DNA from: an uncultured Mollicutes bacterium
Lineage (GTDB): Bacteria; Bacillota_I; Bacilli_A; Acholeplasmatales; Anaeroplasmataceae
DNA: 64,000 nucleotides
NCBI GenBank assembly: GCA_900540175.1
Contig: UQFG01000001.1
Location: forward strand, 1 to 64,000
Direction: 5' to 3'
Part shown: piece by piece, positions 35,609 to 44,216 of the stretch
Layout of the letters: every line of letters begins with the position of its first letter
How positions within the stretch are numbered: the stretch's first letter is position 1
The notes under the pieces: generated by a model
Databases searched by the model: none
Told to the model about the DNA's origin: nothing
The model's input: the letters and a program-made list of their open reading frames with translations, nothing else
Made by a program: the position numbers and the translations under genes

Positions 35609-36211
35609 ATGAGATCAAAAGATGCGGCATTGATTCAGCGGATAAAAAAGAGAATCGAGCAAACATACGAAAGCTGTGGACGCTTTCCGTCGATTAGAGA
35701 GATCGCAGCCGGTGTAGGGTGTTGTTATAGCACCGTGTCTCGGTACTTGAACGAGATGATAGACAGAGGCATCATCACGCGAGAAGGCGGGGAGTATGAA
35801 ACGGAAGTGATAGCCAAGATGAACATCGACACCGTATCCGTGGCTGTGGTGGGGTCTGTCTCTTGCGGTCCGCTGACCTTTGCAGAGGAGAACATAGAGG
35901 AGTACATCAAACTCCCCACGTCGCTTTTGGGTGCAGGGAAGTTCTTCATTCTTCACGCGAACGGGCAATCCATGATAGGAGCGGGGATAGAAGACGGGGA
36001 CCTTGTCGTTGTTCGGCAACAGGCGACGGCAGAGCCCGGGCAGATCGTTGTCGCTTTGGTGGACGACGAAGTGACGTTGAAACGATTTTTCCCCGACCCG
36101 CAGAACGGCTGTATTCGCTTGCACCCGGAGAATAAACGGATGAAGGATATCATCGTGGAAAGTTGCCAGATACAAGGAGTGGCGGTAAAGGTACTGAAAG
36201 ACTTATTGTGA
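35609..36211 (+). CDS. LexA-like S24-family repressor (prophage switch)
   Basis: A 200-aa protein: winged HTH about 1-68 (REIAAGVGCCYSTVSRYLNEM) and a peptidase S24 domain. The self-cleavage site is Cys86-Gly87 (VSCGPL) in place of the usual Ala-Gly; the catalytic dyad is Ser121 (GQSM) and Lys158 (VTLKRF). It would repress phage genes and be cleaved with RecA after DNA damage. A consensus promoter with an SOS box precedes it. It is the first clearly phage gene after the restriction locus. It could be the element's own copy of LexA rather than a CI-type repressor. Confidence 0.9.
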   Translation: MRSKDAALIQRIKKRIEQTYESCGRFPSIREIAAGVGCCYSTVSRYLNEMIDRGIITREGGEYETEVIAKMNIDTVSVAVVGSVSCGPLTFAEENIEEYIKLPTSLLGAGKFFILHANGQSMIGAGIEDGDLVVVRQQATAEPGQIVVALVDDEVTLKRFFPDPQNGCIRLHPENKRMKDIIVESCQIQGVAVKVLKDLL

Positions 36212-36271
36212 GGTAGATATGACGAAGCAACGACCTGTAAGGTCTAAAAATAATATGAGGAGAAGACAGTG

Positions 36272-36517
36272 ATGGCAAAAGAAAAGCAACGACATTGTAC
36301 TTATTGCGGTGAGGATATCCGGGTGCGGCTTGGACTGTTTTACAGCGATGCGTATTGCTGCAATTGCGGTTCGACGATCCGCACCAGACAAACGTTGTTC
36401 GGGAAACAGATATATCTAACCTATCCGAAATCGTATATTCACGACGGCACATATTTGCGTATGGAAGTGAAAGGAGGGAAAAAGAATGGCAAACGTGAAA
36501 TGCCCGAAATGCGGTGA
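36272..36517 (+). CDS. Small zinc-ribbon protein
   Basis: An 81-aa protein with two zinc-knuckle pairs, CTYCG (about 9-13) and CCNCG (about 29-33), then a basic C-terminus. Likely a small nucleic-acid-binding phage protein. ATG 36272 follows GAGGAGA; the 3' end overlaps the next gene by 32 bp. Confidence 0.7.
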   Translation: MAKEKQRHCTYCGEDIRVRLGLFYSDAYCCNCGSTIRTRQTLFGKQIYLTYPKSYIHDGTYLRMEVKGGKKNGKREMPEMR

Positions 36518-36671
36518 ACTCAATAAGAGTTTGAATCTGGAAGAAACAAAAGGATGGTACGAGTGTTCGAAATGCGGTAGCGTAATGCGGGTGGCGGGAT
36601 ATGACCTCGGTTGCGTTCGCATTCCCATTATTGAATGGAAAGACCTCCCAAAGTTGGCTCATAAAGTCTGA
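36486..36671 (+). CDS. Small zinc-ribbon protein
   Basis: A 61-aa protein with CPKCG (6-10) and CSKCG (27-31), a single rubredoxin-like zinc ribbon. AAAGGAGGG precedes the ATG. Function unknown; second of three such genes in a row. Confidence 0.7.
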   Translation: MANVKCPKCGELNKSLNLEETKGWYECSKCGSVMRVAGYDLGCVRIPIIEWKDLPKLAHKV

Positions 36672-36673
36672 CC

Positions 36674-36701
36674 CCGACAATAAATAGCCCCGTATTGTCG
36701 G
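36674..36701. other. Hairpin without T-tail
   Basis: CCGACAATA (36674-36682) pairs perfectly with TATTGTCGG (36693-36701). Just after the second zinc-ribbon gene; could be an mRNA-processing or partial termination structure. Confidence 0.45.
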
Positions 36702-36819
36702 ATACAGTAAACAACGGAGGCGCGAGTTACCTTTCTTCGGCAGTGGACTTTCCCGACCCTGCTTGCGCAGATAGGCAAATTCCAGGCTCGTGCCGGCGGG
36801 AAAAGGAGGGAAACCTTGA

Positions 36820-37026
36820 ATGCAAAAATGGAAGCCCATTATACGGCATTGCCGTAACTGTGGCGCAAAGACAGTTGGCTTTAAGAACAAGCAAGGAGTA
36901 GTCAAAGTAGAATGCCCCAAATGCGGGGTGAGTTCAATCAGCAGAATGCTCGACAGGCGTCACGAACGATGTGATACATACGCACCGCCGGGCATGGAGA
37001 ATTTGGACGAGGACGATGACAACTGA
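36820..37026 (+). CDS. Small zinc-ribbon protein
   Basis: A 68-aa protein with CRNCG (about 11-15) and CPKCG (about 32-36), ending in an acidic tail (ENLDEDDDN). AAGGAGG (36805-36811) sets the ATG. Third zinc-ribbon gene of the set; the acidic tail hints at a DNA mimic or protein partner, but this is weak. Confidence 0.7.
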   Translation: MQKWKPIIRHCRNCGAKTVGFKNKQGVVKVECPKCGVSSISRMLDRRHERCDTYAPPGMENLDEDDDN

Positions 37027-37130
37027 ATAACGTATAACGACGGGCATGGTCGTGGCTGAAACAGCGCCTCTTTATAAATCCAAGCCCAGGTCATTTACTT
37101 GAACTATCGGTGGTTATGCCGGAAACGAGA

Positions 37131-37185
37131 AGCCCCGACAGAAAAGATTCCATTATAGGAGTCCGATCTGTCGGGGCTTTTTTTG
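37131..37185 (+). terminator. Strong rho-independent terminator
   Basis: AGCCCCGACAGA (37131-37142) pairs with TCTGTCGGGGCT (37167-37178), 12 perfect bp, then T7. It ends the repressor/zinc-ribbon unit. Confidence 0.95.
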
Positions 37186-37223
37186 TTCGTCCAAGGCCCC
37201 AAAAAAATATTTAGAAAATTTTT

Positions 37224-37250
37224 CAAATGGTTCAAAAAGTGAGCCATTTG
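37224..37250. promoter_or_regulatory. Inverted repeat upstream of DeoR-type gene
   Basis: CAAATGG (37224-37230) and CCATTTG (37244-37250) form a 7-bp inverted repeat with 13-bp spacer in A/T-rich DNA, ~45 bp before the regulator start; a plausible operator. Confidence 0.4.
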
Positions 37251-37292
37251 CCTTTTAGAATACAGCCATCAAAGGTAAAGGAGGTGAGACAG

Positions 37293-37625
37293 TTGAATGC
37301 AAATGAGCGTCGCAGACAGATACTCGAAGTTCTTTGCGAACGAAGATTCGATACGATCAGCAATCTGATGTTCGAGTTTTCCGTTTCAAGAGCGACGATA
37401 AAACGCGACATCCAAGAGCTTACACTGTCTTACCCGATTTACACAACACTTGGGAACGGAGGAGGCGTTCATGTGGTAGATGGCTATCGGATCGGGAAAC
37501 AGTATTTGACGAAAGAGCAGAAAAACCTGCTTGAAAAATTAGCGACGCGGCTCACGGGTGAGGATTTTCAGACGATGCAGTCTATTCTCAAAAAATTCAG
37601 CGAGCCGTCCAGAGGAGACAAATGA
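37293..37625 (+). CDS. DeoR-type HTH regulator
   Basis: A 110-aa protein with an N-terminal winged HTH (RRRQILEVLCERRFDTISNLM, then SVSRATIKRDIQEL about 27-45) and a short helical C-terminus; no sugar-binding domain. TTG at 37293 is chosen because AAGGAGGTGA (37279-37288) lies just upstream; the open frame further left has no ribosome site. It likely controls phage early genes, of which it is the first. The stop overlaps the next gene by 4 bp. Confidence 0.8.
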   Translation: MNANERRRQILEVLCERRFDTISNLMFEFSVSRATIKRDIQELTLSYPIYTTLGNGGGVHVVDGYRIGKQYLTKEQKNLLEKLATRLTGEDFQTMQSILKKFSEPSRGDK

Positions 37626-37849
37626 AAGTAAAAGCAGCACTATTGGCGATGGCAATGCGCCGGGCAAGAGTCAGTCTCATGCTGTTGGCATTGGAACTGA
37701 ACATGAAGCAAAGAGAGTTCATCAAAACTGCACGTCAGGGTGCGTTTGACTACGAACAGAGTAAGCGCCTCCTGGAAATATTCGGAGCGGAAGTGATGGC
37801 AGAGGTGATTGATTGGGAGGGGATGAATGTACGCAACCCGCTCATCTGA
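37622..37849 (+). CDS. Small HTH-like phage protein
   Basis: A 75-aa helical, N-terminally basic protein (MRRARVSLMLLALELNMKQREFI) of no family I recognise. ATGA overlap with the regulator upstream and 23-bp overlap with the helicase downstream place it in the early operon. Confidence 0.65.
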   Translation: MKVKAALLAMAMRRARVSLMLLALELNMKQREFIKTARQGAFDYEQSKRLLEIFGAEVMAEVIDWEGMNVRNPLI

Positions 37850-39452
37850 CACCCTCCGCGTGTATGATGCCTACCTCTACCGAGACGGGCTGAAGAATAT
37901 TCCGGGGCGATACTTCGATGCGGATGACAAAGCATGGGTACTTCCGTACACGGACGAAGCAGTACGGACGTTGGAACTGCTCGGCGCGAGGCTCGGCGAC
38001 GGAATAGAACTGTCCTCTCAAAGCAAGGCTGTCGTAAAGAAATACGAGACGATAAACACCCAGCCGAGAGTGAAAGCCACCTTATATGCGCACCAAGTCA
38101 GAGCATATAACTTTGCGCTCGAAATGCTTGAAGAGAGTCGTGCGGCGGCGATATTCGCAGACATGGGTACAGGCAAGACGCTCATCACCATCAGCACGGT
38201 GGGGACATTGTACGAACAGGAGCGTATTCATAAAATGCTCGTCGTCTGTCCGAAATCCATCGTCGGGGTATGGGAGGAAGAGTTCCGAAAGTTCGCGGAT
38301 TTTCGATATGCGCTGACGGTGTTGGACGGAACGCTCGATAAAAAGAAGAGTGCCTTTGAGTATATGAACGGCACGGCATTGCAGGTCATTGTGGTGAATT
38401 ACGAAAGCTGTTGGCGGCTCGAAAAGGAAGTGGCGAAATGGAGGCCGGACATCATCGTGTGCGATGAGTCGAGTAAAATCAAGAATCCCCAGACGGCGCA
38501 ATCCAAAGCCCTGCATAGGCTCGGACGGATTTCGAGGTACAACATGATCCTGACGGGAACGCCGACGACGGGCAGCCCGCTCGACTTTTTCAGTCAGTAC
38601 AAGTTCCTGGACGAAAGCATCCTCGGCACGAGCTATTACCTGTTCCGAAACAAGTATGCGATCCTTGGCGGATACCAGCGGCACCAGGTCATCGGTTATC
38701 AGAACCTTGCGGAGTTGGTCGAAAAAGTACACGCCATTGCATTCCGCATTCGGATAGAGGATGCCGTCGACCTTCCGCCGTTCATTGACGAAGTTCGGAG
38801 CATTCGGCTTGAGGAGCGGGCAAGGGTGATATACGACAACCTCAACCGCGACTGCTGTGCTTTGCTTGCAGAGGGCGAGGTCACGGCAAGAAACGTGCTG
38901 ACGCAGCTCCTGCGACTCTCGCAATGCACGGGCGGATTTATTCGCAGCGATGAGATGAGCGAGCCGCAAAAGGTGAGCGAGGCGAAACTCGATGCGCTTG
39001 AAGATATCGTGGATGGGTGCATGGACGAGGGGAAGAAGCTCGTTGTCTTTGCAAGGTTCGTTCCCGAGATCGAGGCGATAGAGCGGATGCTGAAAAAGAA
39101 AGGCATCGGGTACTCGCTCATTATGGGCAGCGTAAAAGACAGAGCGGAGCAGGTGCGCAGGTTCCAGGAAGAGGAAGATGTGCGAGTATTTGTCGGGCAA
39201 CTTCAGACAACGGGTATGGGACTGACGCTGACCGCCGCTTCGGTCGCCGTGTATTACTCATTGGACTTCAGCTACTCCAACTACGAGCAATCGCGGGCAA
39301 GGATACACCGCATCGGGCAAAAGAAAAAGTGCTTATACATTCATCTGGTCTGCAAAGGGACGGTCGACGAAAAAGTCATGAACGCACTCAAGCACAAGGG
39401 TGATATTGCCAAGCTGATGGTGGACGATTGGAGGAGTTTGCTCAATGGGTAG
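37827..39452 (+). CDS. SNF2-family DNA helicase/translocase
   Basis: A 541-aa phage SF2 helicase. An ~80-residue N-terminal domain (GLKNIPGRYFDADDKAWVLP) precedes Walker A DMGTGKT near 112-118, the Walker B variant DESS near 212-215 (in place of DEAH), LTGTPT, and the C-terminal lobe with FVGQLQTTGMGLTLT and the final QSRARIHRIGQ. Typical of the SNF2 genes in replication modules of Bacillota phages; it remodels or unwinds DNA at replication or recombination. Overlaps the next gene by 8 bp. Confidence 0.92.
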   Translation: MYATRSSDTLRVYDAYLYRDGLKNIPGRYFDADDKAWVLPYTDEAVRTLELLGARLGDGIELSSQSKAVVKKYETINTQPRVKATLYAHQVRAYNFALEMLEESRAAAIFADMGTGKTLITISTVGTLYEQERIHKMLVVCPKSIVGVWEEEFRKFADFRYALTVLDGTLDKKKSAFEYMNGTALQVIVVNYESCWRLEKEVAKWRPDIIVCDESSKIKNPQTAQSKALHRLGRISRYNMILTGTPTTGSPLDFFSQYKFLDESILGTSYYLFRNKYAILGGYQRHQVIGYQNLAELVEKVHAIAFRIRIEDAVDLPPFIDEVRSIRLEERARVIYDNLNRDCCALLAEGEVTARNVLTQLLRLSQCTGGFIRSDEMSEPQKVSEAKLDALEDIVDGCMDEGKKLVVFARFVPEIEAIERMLKKKGIGYSLIMGSVKDRAEQVRRFQEEEDVRVFVGQLQTTGMGLTLTAASVAVYYSLDFSYSNYEQSRARIHRIGQKKKCLYIHLVCKGTVDEKVMNALKHKGDIAKLMVDDWRSLLNG

Positions 39453-40467
39453 GTTCAAAGATTTAACGGGACAGCACTTTGGACGGCTGACGGCATTGGA
39501 ATCTCTTCCGCCCCACGGCAAGAATTCCGCAAGGCTTTGGCTTTGCGAATGCGAGTGCGGAGGGATAGCAATCGTCAGAGGAACAGACCTCACGAACGGG
39601 CATACCATGTCGTGCGGGTGTTATCGGAAATTGAAAAAAGCAGTACCCATGTCCGAACTACGCTTGCACAGGATATGGTCGAATATGAAGCAGAGATGTG
39701 CGAACCCGAATAAGCGCGACTTCAAATATTACGGGGCAAGAGGTATATCGGTCTGCGAGGAATGGCGGCAAGATTTTTGGAACTTTTATCACTGGGCAAT
39801 GCTGAACGGCTACAAGGACGGACTGACCATTGAGCGCGTCGACTATGACGGGAACTATGAGCCGAGCAATTGCAAATGGATTAAAGCGACGGAGCAGCAG
39901 CGGAATATGCGCACCAACCGAGTGTTCGAGGTGTTCGGGCGGCGATTCACTCTAACAGAATTGTGCCGACTTTACGGACAGCCAAGAAGCACGGTAACAG
40001 ACAGGCTGGATAAAGGACAGCCGCTACTTACGGCATTAAAGAAAAATGGGAGGTATAAATTGGACAACAGGCTTTTAGAACTGTCGGACAGGCTCAAAGA
40101 GCTGCGCGACAAAAAGGGCGACCTCGAATATGAGGTCAAACAGGTGAACGGGGAGATTGAGAACATCACCACCGAGATGATAGGACTCATGACGACCGAC
40201 GAGCTGTCGAGTTTTAATCGCAACGGCGTTACGTTCTCGCTCGTTACGCAGGAATATCCTGCGCCCGAACCCGAGAGGAAACCGGAACTTTGGGCGGCGA
40301 TGAAAGAGCAGGGGTTCGAGCATCTGTTCACGATCAATGCCCAGACTCTGCAAGCAACGGTCAAAGAGTTGATTGCAGAAAACGACGGAGTTCTGCCGAC
40401 ATGGTTGGACGGGCTCGTCAAGATTGCGGAGAAAAATTCTATCCGCCTGACAAAATCGAAGAAATAA
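39445..40467 (+). CDS. HNH/AP2-type DNA-binding endonuclease fused to Gp157-like protein
   Basis: A 340-aa protein made of two parts. Residues 1-200 match phage AP2/HNH homing-like proteins: LTGQHFGRLTAL, CECECGG, SCGCYR, RIWSNMKQRC, YGARGISVCEEW, and an HTH-like REST (GQPRSTVTDRLDKG). Residues ~206-340 are a coiled-coil helix plus a C-terminal domain (AAMKEQGFEHLFTINAQTL) resembling Gp157-like accessory proteins. A TTG at 40060 with GGGAGG (40048-40053) is a good internal start, so the second part may also be made alone (135 aa). The fusion may stem from insertion of a homing gene in frame. Confidence 0.8.
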   Translation: MGRFKDLTGQHFGRLTALESLPPHGKNSARLWLCECECGGIAIVRGTDLTNGHTMSCGCYRKLKKAVPMSELRLHRIWSNMKQRCANPNKRDFKYYGARGISVCEEWRQDFWNFYHWAMLNGYKDGLTIERVDYDGNYEPSNCKWIKATEQQRNMRTNRVFEVFGRRFTLTELCRLYGQPRSTVTDRLDKGQPLLTALKKNGRYKLDNRLLELSDRLKELRDKKGDLEYEVKQVNGEIENITTEMIGLMTTDELSSFNRNGVTFSLVTQEYPAPEPERKPELWAAMKEQGFEHLFTINAQTLQATVKELIAENDGVLPTWLDGLVKIAEKNSIRLTKSKK

Positions 40468-40486
40468 AAAAAAGGAGATATCAATC

Positions 40487-41183
40487 ATGGCAAACGAAAT
40501 CGCAAAGAAAGAGAACACGGAACTGACCTACAATGAGGGCATCGACCTCGCCAGCGTATTCGCGGAGGAAATGGACGGACTCACGCCGACCTTCGAGCGC
40601 ATCAAGATTCCCTCGGGCGGCGGCATCTCGTTCGAAGTACCCGGCGACGATCCCGAGAACCCCGATACGGTCAAAGAGTTCAAGGCAGTCATTCTGTATC
40701 ATCACCCCATCAACTGCTACTACAAAGAAGAGTACACGGGCGGCAACAATCCCCCCCGATTGCGGCTCGATGGACGGTCACGTCGGGATCGACGCGGAGA
40801 GCGGTGAAGTGAAGAACTGCGCCGAGTGTCCGTTCAATAAGTTCGGCAGCGGCAAGAACGGCGCAAAGGCTTGCAAGCAGAAACGCCGCATCTATCTCCT
40901 GCGCGAAGGGGAGGCTCTGCCCACGCTGCTCTCGTTGCCCACGGGTTCGCTCGCAGCATTCTCGCGCTATATCATGAACCTGCTCGGCAAAGGGAAAAAG
41001 AGCAATGCGGTCGTGACGCGGTTTTCGCTCAAGAAAGCCCAGAACAGCGGCGGCATCAATTACAGCCAGGCGGTATTCGCGCTCGATCGGTCGCTCACGC
41101 CCGAGGAGATGACGAACGTCAACCGTATGACCGAGCAGGTCAAGGCACTTGCGAACAGAGTCGTTGCGCTCGACGAAGAATAA
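40487..41183 (+). CDS. Phage replication-associated protein, reading frame broken at a C7 run
   Basis: Starts at ATG 40487 (AAAGGAG upstream) with a conserved FERIKIPSGGGISFEVPGDD segment, continues to GGNNPP and then needs a +1 shift at the C7 run 40751-40757 to enter the frame that continues CGSMDGHVG, NCAECPFNKFGSG and ends at 41183. Without the shift it stops at 40807. The joined protein would be about 231 aa with a cysteine cluster and matches the gene that usually follows the Gp157-like gene in such phages; an ssDNA-binding role is inferred from position. Explanations: sequencing/assembly indel, a real mutation, or programmed shift. Confidence 0.7.
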
Positions 41184-41240
41184 TCCGGCAGGGGGAAGGG
41201 CGGCGGCTTAACCGTCGCCCCAAGACCCCGAAGGAGTTCT

Positions 41241-41570
41241 ATGAAGAGACAAAAGATCGTTTATATCTGTTCGCCGTTGCGCGGTGATCTGGAGGGGAAC
41301 ATCGCAAAAGCCAATTTTTATTCGAGATTCGCTTACGAGCAAGGGTGCATTCCGATTGCGCCGCACGCGATTTTCACGCAATTCCTCAATGACGGTAATC
41401 CGAATGAGAGAAAGAGCGGAATGGCGATGGGACTTGAACTCCTTGATCGTTGTGACGAATTGTGGGCATTCGGACCGCTTATCAGCGACGGAATGAAAAA
41501 AGAGATTGAACACGCCCGAAGAAAAGATATCCCGATTCGATATCTATCGGAGAGCCTGGAGGAAGAATGA
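41241..41570 (+). CDS. DUF4406-like protein (nucleoside deoxyribosyltransferase fold)
   Basis: A 109-aa protein with KIVYICSPLRGDLEGNIAKA at the N-terminus and ELWAFGPLISDGMKKEIEHAR, the pattern of small phage proteins related to nucleoside 2-deoxyribosyltransferases. It may act in nucleotide salvage or hydrolysis. The stop overlaps the primase start by 4 bp. Confidence 0.78.
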   Translation: MKRQKIVYICSPLRGDLEGNIAKANFYSRFAYEQGCIPIAPHAIFTQFLNDGNPNERKSGMAMGLELLDRCDELWAFGPLISDGMKKEIEHARRKDIPIRYLSESLEEE

Positions 41571-43531
41571 CGGACATTTTCGAAACGGTAAAAAGCCAAG
41601 TAAAAATAGCCGACGTGGTGGAGTATTTTGGCGTAAAACTGAACAGCCGGGACAAGGGGCTTTGTCCGTTTCATCGTGAGAAGACCGCATCGTTTTCCGT
41701 GGACCGCAAGAACAACATCTTCACTTGCTTTGGCTGCGGAGAGACGGGCGACGTCATCACGTTTGTGTCCAAGATAAAAGACATCGAGCCATACGAGGCA
41801 GCGAAACTGCTCGCGGAGATTTATCATATCGACGTGCAGGATGCAAAGTCGCAAAAGCCGAGCATTAAAAAATACCTGCAAGCCTGTATGAAAGATGCGG
41901 ACAAGACGGATTATTTCGCAAAGCGCGGACTGACTGCCGAAACGGTCAAGAAGTTCTGTTTGGGATTCGACACTCACCGGAACGCAGTTGTCCTGCCGTA
42001 TTCATCCGAGCTGACATATTATCAAACCAGGAGCATTGCCGACAAGAAGTTTTATAAGCCTCCGACCGAGGAGGCGGGAGCCGAGCCGTTGTTCAATCGC
42101 AAGGTACTGTGGGCGTCGGACAAGGAACCGGTCTTCGTTGTCGAAAGCCCAATTTGCGCCTTGTCGGTCATGCAATGCGGAGGACTTGCAGTATCGCTCT
42201 GCGGTGTGGGCGGGACAACCAAACTCGTCAAGGACTGCAAGATAAAAAAGCCAACATCGCCGCTCGTGCTGTGCCTGGACAATGACGAACCCGGGCAGAA
42301 AGCCTCCGAGCAGCTCGCAGCCGAACTCATGGAAATGGGTGTAAGGTATGTGGTATTCAATGTCGCAGGTGACTGCAAAGATCCGAATGAACTGTTGATG
42401 CAGAATGCGGGGAAACTGAAAGAACAGATCGCCGCCGCCAAGCGCGAGGTGAAAAAGAAGTATAAGCGCGGCGTGGCGAGCATCTCGGCAAGCGAATTAC
42501 AGACAGCGGTCATAGACCCGCCGGAGTGGTTGATCCCGGAGGTGTTGCCGCAGGGACTCGCTATTCTGTGCGCCTCGTCAAAGGTCGGAAAGAGTTGGAT
42601 GGCAATGCAGATGTGCGTGGCTATCAGCCAGGGAAAACAATTCCTCGATTATTCGACGAACACGGCGGGGTGTCTGTACCTTGCACTCGAAGACGGGGTA
42701 TTCCGTTTGAAAGACCGGTTGAACAAAGTTCTTCACGGCGGGCAGGCACCGGGGAATTTTTACTTGTCGGTCAAGGCGGGCGGGTTGGACGGCGGGCTCA
42801 TCAAACAGCTCAACGAAGAACTTGATGAACACCCGGACATCAAACTCATCATCATCGACACATTGCAAAAAGTAAGGGGATCGGCAAAACGGAACGAACT
42901 CGCCTATGCGACGGACTACCGTGAACTCGGTGGGCTGAAAGAGTATGCCGACCAAAAGCGCATTTGCATATTCCTCATTCATCACCTGCGCAAGATGGCA
43001 GACGAGAATGACGTGTTCAACATGATTTCCGGGTCGAACGGCATCATGGGCGTATGCGACACGATATTTATCATCTACAAAAAGAAACGCCAGGACGAAA
43101 ACGCCATGATGTTCATGACAGGACGAGATATCCGGCAGAAAGACATCGTGGTGCATTTCGACGAAACGGAGTATCGGTGGGAAATGGTCGGCTCGGCAGA
43201 GGAAGAGGAGCGCAAACGCAAAAAGCGGGAGTATGACAATAACCCGATCGTTCGGACGATGAAGGAGTTGGTGAACAAGCCGCCATTCGTATGGAGAGGC
43301 ACGGCGACCGACATGATGAAATCGGTGTTCGACGTTACAGGGGAAACTTTTGCGGGATCGTCCGCGACGCTCGGAAAAATGATTTCGGAGATAGAGACGC
43401 AGCTCTACTACGACGGCATACAACATACGACCAAGCGCAGCGGGGCAAACAGGATGCACTACTTCACCAAACGACAAGATTACAGACCTTACAGGCAGGG
43501 ATATTTATTCGATGACAGCGACGAGGAATAA
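41567..43531 (+). CDS. Phage primase-helicase (CHC2-TOPRIM-RepA-like)
   Basis: A 654-aa fusion. CHC2-type zinc finger about 32-58 (CPFHREKTASFSV..FTCFGCG), TOPRIM about 185-260 (FVVESPICAL, VLCLDNDEPGQKA), then a RecA-like ATPase with the Walker A variant ASSKVGKSW about 334-342 and Walker B LIIIDTLQK; a C-terminal winged-helix-like tail (PFVWRGTATDMMKSVF). It would prime and unwind phage DNA. The candidate iteron array follows directly, which fits an initiator-helicase acting at an adjacent origin. Confidence 0.92.
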   Translation: MTDIFETVKSQVKIADVVEYFGVKLNSRDKGLCPFHREKTASFSVDRKNNIFTCFGCGETGDVITFVSKIKDIEPYEAAKLLAEIYHIDVQDAKSQKPSIKKYLQACMKDADKTDYFAKRGLTAETVKKFCLGFDTHRNAVVLPYSSELTYYQTRSIADKKFYKPPTEEAGAEPLFNRKVLWASDKEPVFVVESPICALSVMQCGGLAVSLCGVGGTTKLVKDCKIKKPTSPLVLCLDNDEPGQKASEQLAAELMEMGVRYVVFNVAGDCKDPNELLMQNAGKLKEQIAAAKREVKKKYKRGVASISASELQTAVIDPPEWLIPEVLPQGLAILCASSKVGKSWMAMQMCVAISQGKQFLDYSTNTAGCLYLALEDGVFRLKDRLNKVLHGGQAPGNFYLSVKAGGLDGGLIKQLNEELDEHPDIKLIIIDTLQKVRGSAKRNELAYATDYRELGGLKEYADQKRICIFLIHHLRKMADENDVFNMISGSNGIMGVCDTIFIIYKKKRQDENAMMFMTGRDIRQKDIVVHFDETEYRWEMVGSAEEEERKRKKREYDNNPIVRTMKELVNKPPFVWRGTATDMMKSVFDVTGETFAGSSATLGKMISEIETQLYYDGIQHTTKRSGANRMHYFTKRQDYRPYRQGYLFDDSDEE

Positions 43532-43532
43532 T

Positions 43533-44022
43533 CTAAAATCCGTATCGGTGTTCGGGAATTCTGTAAATTCCCTGTCACTGGGCAAAGAAACTATAATTTC
43601 CCTGTCGAGGTCGGGATTGTCTGTAAAAAAACTGTTGCCGTGAAAATGGCTGAAAAATCGCCTGTTTTGGGCAAAAAGTGGGCATTTTGCAAGGGTTTTG
43701 CGGGATGTTTTCCTCGAATTTTGCTCACGAGCAGAACCGTTTCCTGTAAAAAAACTCTGGGCATCGAAAAAACCTATAAAAAAACTGTGGGACTCGACCG
43801 TCCATATATTTCGCATATATGCATTCGCGGAAAGCGCATATTTGGGCGGTTTTGAGTCGCTTTCGAGGGGTTTTGAAGGGGGTTTCGCTCTAAAATCCAT
43901 ATCGCAAGCCCGAAAAACTCTAAAAAACTATCGGCAGCCGAAATCGCTGTAAATTCCGTATCGCTGCCCCGAATTCCTATAAATTCCATGTCGTGAAAGA
44001 CAGGGTCTGTAAAATCGGGCAG
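43533..44022. repeat. Array of ~20-bp degenerate repeats at 30-bp period; candidate replication origin
   Basis: This 685-bp non-coding stretch (43532-44216) holds units of the form CTRTAAAWTCCRTRTCGNTG. Clear copies start at 43533, 43561, 43591, 43621, 43650, 43744, 43774, 43888, 43918, 43947, 43977 and 44007; neighbours are 28-31 bp apart and gaps are near multiples of 30, with weaker copies between (for example 43713, 43858). A perfect 7-bp inverted repeat, GGGAATT/AATTCCC, is at 43554-43572. Iterons next to the primase-helicase suggest an origin. No gene on either strand looks real here. Confidence 0.75.
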
Positions 44023-44216
44023 ACAGCGGATCGCGGTAGGAAGATGCCGCTTAATTGTGACGGGAGATGACGGCAAATACAGAAACCAACCGTCACTACT
44101 GTCACAACCGTCACTATCGACGCAGACAGGAAAAACAAAAAACCAGAAGAGAGATTACTGTCACACTGGTAAAGCAGTATTTTATGACGGGTGTGACGGG
44201 AATGACAGGAGATTTT

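Noticed and set aside
36150..36920. 256-codon minus-strand frame across the LexA-like and zinc-ribbon genes
   Set aside because: Opposes several genes with good ribosome sites and cysteine motifs; composition looks antisense.
38082..39200. 372-codon open frame on the minus strand
   Set aside because: It lies entirely inside the SNF2 helicase gene, has no ribosome site, and its translation is rich in Arg/His/Leu as expected for an antisense shadow.
42578..43477. 299-codon minus-strand frame
   Set aside because: Shadow of the primase-helicase ATPase domain; no recognisable protein pattern.
43533..44022. Repeat array considered as CRISPR
   Set aside because: Repeats are short, degenerate and only ~10 bp apart, with no unique spacers of constant length and no cas genes.
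43505..44076. Two minus-strand frames over the repeat array
   Set aside because: Because 30 bp equals ten codons, the repeats stay in frame and keep frames open; there is no ribosome site or protein pattern.
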